Made by a program: the position numbers and the translations under genes
Shown here: positions 60,588 through 64,000 of the stretch, piece after piece
Layout of the letters: the number at the start of each line of letters is the position of its first letter
Position numbering within the stretch: the first letter of the stretch is position 1
Notes under the pieces: model-generated
Told to the model about the DNA's origin: nothing
Databases searched by the model: none
What the model saw: the letters and a program-made list of their open reading frames with translations, nothing else
Assembly (NCBI RefSeq): GCF_001687605.2
Contig: NZ_CP016539.2
Span: 1,704,501-1,768,500 of the forward strand
Direction: 5' to 3'
Source of the DNA: Planococcus plakortidis
GTDB lineage: Bacteria > Bacillota > Bacilli > Bacillales_A > Planococcaceae
Length of the DNA stretch: 64,000 bases

Positions 60588-61219
60588 TTTTTCCCATCCG
60601 TTTCGTTTTGTAGTTGCTCTAGAAAGGATAGCATAAATCGGTGGCGTTCTTCAGCCATTTGCTTTCCGCTATCCGTCACCATGCGCTCTTTCAACAACAA
60701 AAGCTTTTCGTAAAAATGCGTTACGGTGCTCGTATCGCCGTTCCGGTATTCGCTTTCAGTCATCGCTGTGCGTGCTTGTTCATCCCGGTCATATAATTTA
60801 CGGCCTTTTGCGCCGCCGTAGGCAAAGGCGCGGGCGATGCCGATGGCGCCAATGGCATCGAGCCGGTCAGCATCCCGGACGATTCTGCCTTCGATTGATT
60901 GCGGCTCCTCGTTCGTCCCGCCTTTAAAGGAAACGGTCCTGATGATTGAGCGGATGTCACTGCGCTCTTTGTCTGAGAGCTCGAGCTGCAAGAGGATTTC
61001 TTGTTCCGGGTCTTCCCCTGCTTTTTTGTATTTCGGATCGGAGACGTCATGCAACAGCACGGCAAGCTCGATCAGCGCCAGATCGCCGCCTTCCGCCTGT
61101 GCAATATGGCGGGCATTTTCCAGCACGCGCTCGATGTGCTGCCAGTCGTGGCTCGCGTCAAACTGTTCATAGATGCTTTTTACTCTCATGCGGCAGTCCG
61201 CAATTACTTGAGGATTCAT
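60584..61219 (-). CDS. ypgQ: HD-domain phosphohydrolase, YpgQ type
   Basis: 211 residues. The HD metal motif is in SHDWQHIERVLENARHIA (near residue 24) and LAVLLHDVSDPKYK (near 57), with DADRLDAIGAIGIARAFAYG near 117 and a late HFYEKLLLLKERM. YpgQ of B. subtilis hydrolyses (d)NTPs, releasing pyrophosphate with Mn2+. AGGAGAG lies 5 bases before ATG 61219. It is coupled to the Uup-type gene by a 4-base overlap. Confidence 0.93.
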   Translation of the reverse strand: MNPQVIADCRMRVKSIYEQFDASHDWQHIERVLENARHIAQAEGGDLALIELAVLLHDVSDPKYKKAGEDPEQEILLQLELSDKERSDIRSIIRTVSFKGGTNEEPQSIEGRIVRDADRLDAIGAIGIARAFAYGGAKGRKLYDRDEQARTAMTESEYRNGDTSTVTHFYEKLLLLKERMVTDSGKQMAEERHRFMLSFLEQLQNETDGKK

Positions 61220-61381
61220 GGATTCTCTCCTTTAAGGTGTCCTGACTCCATTATAACGCGAAACGGGCTGAAACGGCGCCCCATCGCTGTATTGACCTTG
61301 TATGCACCATCATGTATAGTTAAGCCATCCATTGGCTCTATGGCTGAGGGGTTGACAATCTGAATATTAGGGGGAAGGTCC

Positions 61382-61588
61382 ATGCACCACGGAATTGTGA
61401 AATGGTTCAATTCAGAAAAAGGCTATGGCTTTATCGAATGTGACAACGGTGATGATGTTTTTGTCCATTTTACCGGCATCCAAGGTGATGGTTTCCGATC
61501 GCTGCAAGAAGGCGCAGCTGTCTCGTTCGATATTATCGACGGCAATCGCGGACCGCAAGCAGCAAACGTCGTGCAGGACCAACCATAA
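61382..61588 (+). CDS. Cold-shock protein, CspA family, second canonical copy
   Basis: 68 residues. RNP1 [10 protein letters not shown] and RNP2 [10 protein letters not shown] are canonical; the start [14 protein letters not shown] differs from the first copy by an extra His and the tail [10 protein letters not shown] is divergent. It binds single-stranded RNA/DNA. GGGGGAAGG lies 3 to 8 bases before ATG 61382. A terminator follows. Its leader (61240-61381) does not show the nested repeats of the first csp, so it is probably not cold-induced in the same manner. Confidence 0.94.
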   Translation: MHHGIVKWFNSEKGYGFIECDNGDDVFVHFTGIQGDGFRSLQEGAAVSFDIIDGNRGPQAANVVQDQP

Positions 61589-61601
61589 CAATAGAAACTG
61601 C

Positions 61602-61637
61602 AAAAGACCCAGGAATTTTTCCTGGGTCTTCTTTTTA
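61602..61637 (+). terminator. csp terminator
   Basis: Stem AAGACCCAGGAA / TTCCTGGGTCTT with T run, just after the second csp gene. Confidence 0.9.
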
Positions 61638-61702
61638 TTCAGGCAAATCCGTGCATACTGGATTGCTATGCTAATGAAAACACCCTGCAACTGCTCGAGG
61701 AT

Positions 61703-61900
61703 TTACTTACCGCCCGTGCCAATTTTATTTAATTCCTGCCCCAAAAACTGCAATTGGGTGCCGACTGTGCATTCGCTGATGCAAAAGCGGTGCGCCGCCG
61801 TTTTTCCTTCGTCCTTGCGGAGTTGGGCTTTGACAAAGCAGCCTTCACAATACGTATTGAGCATTTCATCGATTTCGTTGATGATGGATACTTTTTTCAT
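61703..61900 (-). CDS. Small zinc-finger protein (zf-C2HCIx2C type)
   Basis: 65 residues. MKKVSIINEIDEMLNTYCEG, then CEGC and HRFCISEC give a C-x2-C ... H-x2-C-I-x2-C pattern typical of small bacillary zinc-finger proteins. The rest is helical (TQLQFLGQELNKI). It is likely a DNA- or protein-binding adaptor; no target is known. ATG 61900 follows GGAGGG by 6 bases; the ATG at 61924 is upstream of it and rejected. Confidence 0.8.
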   Translation of the reverse strand: MKKVSIINEIDEMLNTYCEGCFVKAQLRKDEGKTAAHRFCISECTVGTQLQFLGQELNKIGTGGK

Positions 61901-61995
61901 TCGGGTCCCTCCGCAAAATGTCATTCTATTATTCTACTATGAATTTGTTTTTTTCTGCAACAATCGGTATACTGGCTTGGGACATTTTCGTCCTT

Positions 61996-62034
61996 AGCGG
62001 TTCGAAACTTCCCGCTCTACCAAAACTAAGGAGG
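61996..62034 (+). promoter_or_regulatory. preQ1-I riboswitch, translational
   Basis: Stem AGCGG (61996-62000) / CCGCT (62012-62016), loop beginning TTC, then the A-rich tail CAAAACTAAGG, matching the class I preQ1 aptamer (stem, UUC loop, tail ending AAAACUAAGG). The tail runs directly into the AGGAGG ribosome site of ypdP, so binding of preQ1 would hide it. Confidence 0.8.
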
Positions 62035-62041
62035 AAGCAGT

Positions 62042-62737
62042 TTGTTTAATGAATTTTTAGGGCTAGGCTTCGCCCTGTTCAATTTTGTGTTATTGCTCAT
62101 CATGTATAAAGTGTTCGGCAAGACCGGGCTGTTCGCCTGGGTCGCGTTCGCCACCATCCTGGCGAATATTCAAGTGACAAAGACGATTGAGATCATCGGT
62201 TTGACCGCAACGCTCGGCAATAGCTTGTACGCCTCGACTTTTCTCGCAACCGATATTCTCAATGAAAAATACGGCAGAAAAGAAGCGAAGAAAGCAGTAT
62301 GGCTCGGCTTTTCCTCACTTTTGATCATGGTCGTGACGATGCAGTTCGGCCTTCAATTCATTCCGGCGGACAGTGATTTTGCGCACGAAGCACTCGAGAC
62401 AGTCTTCGGATTGGTGCCGCAAATCGCCATTGCCAGCATGATCGCTTACTTGCTCGCGCAGCATATCGACGTCATCGTCTTTTCGGCTTTGCGAAAAATC
62501 TTTCCGAAAGACAGCCAGTTCTGGATTCGCAATAATGGCTCGACTTTGCTTAGTCAATTGATCGATACCTTGATCTTCACATCGATCGCTTTTTTCGGCG
62601 TCTTTCCGTTCGATGTCTGGATCCAGGTCTTTATTTCAACGTATGTATTGAAATTCATCGTGTCGGTGCTGGATACGCCGTTCGGCTATATCGCGAAGAA
62701 AATTCGGCCGCTCGATGAACAGGAGGCCGTGCGATGA
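62042..62737 (+). CDS. ypdP: Queuosine precursor transporter (YpdP/YhhQ, VUT family)
   Basis: 231 residues, six helices. Family marks are FATILANIQVTKTIEIIGL (near residue 36), ATLGNSLYASTFLATDILNE near 57 and RNNGSTLLSQLIDTLIFTSI near 160. It imports 7-cyano- or 7-aminomethyl-7-deazaguanine for queuosine tRNA modification. Direct support is the preQ1 riboswitch 8 bases upstream. The start is TTG 62042, with AGGAGG 7 bases upstream. It overlaps the RNase H-like gene ypdQ by 4 bases, the same pair as in B. subtilis. Confidence 0.93.
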   Translation: MFNEFLGLGFALFNFVLLLIMYKVFGKTGLFAWVAFATILANIQVTKTIEIIGLTATLGNSLYASTFLATDILNEKYGRKEAKKAVWLGFSSLLIMVVTMQFGLQFIPADSDFAHEALETVFGLVPQIAIASMIAYLLAQHIDVIVFSALRKIFPKDSQFWIRNNGSTLLSQLIDTLIFTSIAFFGVFPFDVWIQVFISTYVLKFIVSVLDTPFGYIAKKIRPLDEQEAVR

Positions 62738-63123
62738 TCGAATTGTTCGTGGACGCATCGACTGCTGGCGGTGTCAACGTCAGCGCAGTCGGCGTATTTT
62801 TAAGAGGCGAAGGGCATTCCATCAAATGGAGTGAATACGTCGGCGAAATGGATAATCACCAGGCCGAATTCACGGCGCTATTAAAAGGGCTGGAGCTCGC
62901 TCGTCCGCTCGCGACCGGCATGGTGTCCATCAAATCGGACTCAAAACTCGTCGTTGACGCCTTCGAAAAACGCTTTGTGAAAAATCCGGTCTACAAAAAA
63001 TTGCTGGACGAGTCCTTGTCGATTGCGGACGAATTCGATTATTGCTTCATCAAATGGATCCCCGATTCCCAGAACAAGGCGGCTCACACACTTGCTAACG
63101 ACAAACTAAAAGAGCATAAATAA
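62734..63123 (+). CDS. ypdQ: RNase H-like protein YpdQ
   Basis: 129 residues of the RNase H fold. Acidic residues: FVDASTAGG (Asp7), QAEFTALLKGL (Glu near 50), IKSDSKLVVDAF (Asp near 70). The last expected acid (AD.LA) reads QNKAAHTLAN, with Ala-His in place, so catalysis may be altered or use the His; related YpdQ proteins look the same. It may act on RNA-DNA hybrids or be a degraded nuclease. It is coupled to ypdP and so also under the preQ1 riboswitch, an unexplained link. Confidence 0.85.
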   Translation: MIELFVDASTAGGVNVSAVGVFLRGEGHSIKWSEYVGEMDNHQAEFTALLKGLELARPLATGMVSIKSDSKLVVDAFEKRFVKNPVYKKLLDESLSIADEFDYCFIKWIPDSQNKAAHTLANDKLKEHK

Positions 63124-63124
63124 A

Positions 63125-63160
63125 GAAAGCAGCCGTTCAACTTTGAGCGGCTGCTTTTTG
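63125..63160 (+). terminator. ypdPQ terminator
   Basis: Stem AAAGCAGCCG / CGGCTGCTTT with T run. Confidence 0.9.
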
Positions 63161-63188
63161 CTTTGGGCATGCCAGGTACATGCGATTC

Positions 63189-63197
63189 TGATATGAT
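63189..63197 (+). promoter_or_regulatory. Extended -10 promoter element
   Basis: TGATATGAT (TGN plus TATGAT), 30 bases before ATG 63228. Confidence 0.45.
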
Positions 63198-63227
63198 GGT
63201 GACATACTGATTTACTGGAGGCTATTT

Positions 63228-63440
63228 ATGAGATCGAAACTAGGAACCGCACTCGATATTTTCATCATCCTGATCGGCCCATTCATCATCTATGCACGCA
63301 TCGTAGACATCATGCAAAACGGCGTATCGCTCTATCCCTTATTATCGGTGATCATCGTCGGGCTTGCACTCGCTTTCGCCGTCTACAATTTGATCCAGCT
63401 ATTGAAAGAACGGCAAAATAGCACTCCGCGCAAAAAATAG
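63228..63440 (+). CDS. Small two-helix membrane protein
   Basis: 70 residues. Helices at about 8-27 (ALDIFIILIGPFIIYARIVD) and 36-58 (LYPLLSVIIVGLALAFAVYN), then a basic tail. The family is not recognised. CTGGAGG lies 10 bases before ATG 63228. The next gene starts 18 bases after its stop, on the same strand, so the two probably form an operon of small membrane proteins. Confidence 0.7.
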   Translation: MRSKLGTALDIFIILIGPFIIYARIVDIMQNGVSLYPLLSVIIVGLALAFAVYNLIQLLKERQNSTPRKK

Positions 63441-63458
63441 CAGAAATGAGGATCTCCC

Positions 63459-63785
63459 TTGAAAACGCTTTTATTGTATCTCGTTCCATTAATCGTTTAC
63501 GCACTGATGAATAATCTGGTCAACGACAGCTTTACTTGGCCACAATACTTGATTCTGTTATTCGCTTTTCTGGCGTTCCAGCTCGGCCGGCTGCGCTATC
63601 CGAAAAACGAAGTGCCGCCTGCTGCAAAAGTTACACAGGCCGTCTTTTACGTCTTGACGGTCGCCATCATTTTCCGCGATAAGTATTTGGATGCTGGGCT
63701 GATCAATTTGATGATCGTCCTTGTAGCAGTGTTCGTGATCGTCGAATGGATCATTGCCAAACCGCAGCAAAAAACAAAAGCTTAA
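63459..63785 (+). CDS. Small four-helix membrane protein of unknown function
   Basis: 108 residues, about four helices (LLLYLVPLIVYALMNNLVND; YLILLFAFLAFQLG; VTQAVFYVLTVAIIF; LINLMIVLVAVFVIVEWIIA). The start is TTG 63459, with GAGGATC 7 bases upstream. No family is recognised. It ends in a bidirectional terminator that also serves the tiny gene at 63840. Confidence 0.72.
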   Translation: MKTLLLYLVPLIVYALMNNLVNDSFTWPQYLILLFAFLAFQLGRLRYPKNEVPPAAKVTQAVFYVLTVAIIFRDKYLDAGLINLMIVLVAVFVIVEWIIAKPQQKTKA

Positions 63786-63790
63786 CTACA

Positions 63791-63825
63791 AAAACGCGAA
63801 GCCCGTAGTTTGGGCTTCGCGTTTT
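63791..63825. terminator. Bidirectional terminator
   Basis: Fourteen-base stem AAAACGCGAAGCCC / GGGCTTCGCGTTTT. Confidence 0.9.
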
Positions 63826-63839
63826 CCTATGCATTCCCT

Positions 63840-63959
63840 TTAAATTACATACCATAGGATGAACAGCACGACTGCGATGCTAATCCACGTGATGATGCGG
63901 ACCAAATTGCGTTTTTTGCGCAGCTCTTCTTGTTCTTTGACGTCTTTTAGCAGCGGCAT
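63840..63959 (-). CDS. 39-residue single-helix membrane protein
   Basis: A short frame: MPLLKDVKEQEELRKKRNLV then RIITWISIAVVLFILWYVI. It has a charged 20-residue N-terminus and one C-terminal hydrophobic helix, the layout of a tail-anchored miniprotein. AAGGAGG lies 7 bases before ATG 63959. The terminator at 63791-63825 follows it. I do not recognise a named family. Confidence 0.7.
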   Translation of the reverse strand: MPLLKDVKEQEELRKKRNLVRIITWISIAVVLFILWYVI

Positions 63960-64000
63960 TTTTCGCCCTCCTTGCTGTTTTACATTTCCCATCGCTTCCT

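Noticed and set aside
1..64000. CRISPR array, tRNA, rRNA, prophage or insertion sequence
   Set aside because: No direct-repeat spacer pattern, cloverleaf, rRNA-like stretch, integrase or transposase was seen on either strand.

Overview
The window looks like chromosome of a Planococcus-like member of the Planococcaceae (Bacillota). The G+C content is moderate, Shine-Dalgarno sequences of the AGGAGG type are strong, and GTG and TTG starts are frequent. Many genes match Bacillus subtilis families in B. subtilis-like order: msrA-msrB-yozE, ypmR-ypmS, thymidylate synthase-dfrA-plsC-like, ypgR/ypgQ and ypdP-ypdQ. I see no rRNA, tRNA, CRISPR array, prophage or insertion sequence. This is an inference from protein families; no database search was run.

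Layout. 1-9.2 kb holds a frameshifted acyltransferase, an SGNH hydrolase, a channel-like protein, a GntA-like N-hydroxylase family protein, a LacI regulator, an EVE-HNH-like protein, a broken DUF2243-ctaG pair, Hsp20 and two small genes. 9.2-15.8 kb is one minus-strand operon: three M20 amidohydrolases, a regulator and an AbgT transporter, probably for salvage of p-aminobenzoyl-glutamate-like amides. 17.2-28.6 kb carries citZ, a frameshifted selO, spo0M-like, LCP, msrA, MFS, an ABC-F protein and two cold-shock proteins. 29-34.5 kb has xpaC-telA facing a MoxR-VWA pair, then DedA. 34.6-38.8 kb is odhAB. 39-42.7 kb is an unusual murG-dapF-diguanylate cyclase operon. 42.8-47.7 kb has a MATE exporter, a CobW-type GTPase, a CtpA-type protease and deoD. 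47.7-55.7 kb is a long minus-strand run with yozE, msrB, msrA, ypmS, ypmR, degV, a PlsC-like acyltransferase, dfrA, thyA, ypjP, a methyltransferase and a bacilliredoxin. 55.9-57.1 kb holds two adjacent pseudogenes. 57-64 kb has ypgR, a Uup-type ABC-F protein, ypgQ, a cold-shock gene, a preQ1-riboswitch-controlled ypdP-ypdQ pair and small membrane proteins.

Regulatory signals read directly include a class I preQ1 riboswitch before ypdP, three cre-like (CcpA) sites near citZ, odhAB and the lacI-type gene, two SigB-like promoters, a nested hairpin in a cold-shock leader, and about 30 terminators.

The most unusual global feature is gene decay in small clusters. Seven in-frame stops in four genes are all explicable as C:G to T:A changes at Trp or Gln codons. 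Separately, three genes carry single-base frameshifts, two of them in runs of C. These may be real decay or consensus-sequence errors. Three genes too short for routine calling (25, 39 and 50 codons) have strong ribosome binding sites.
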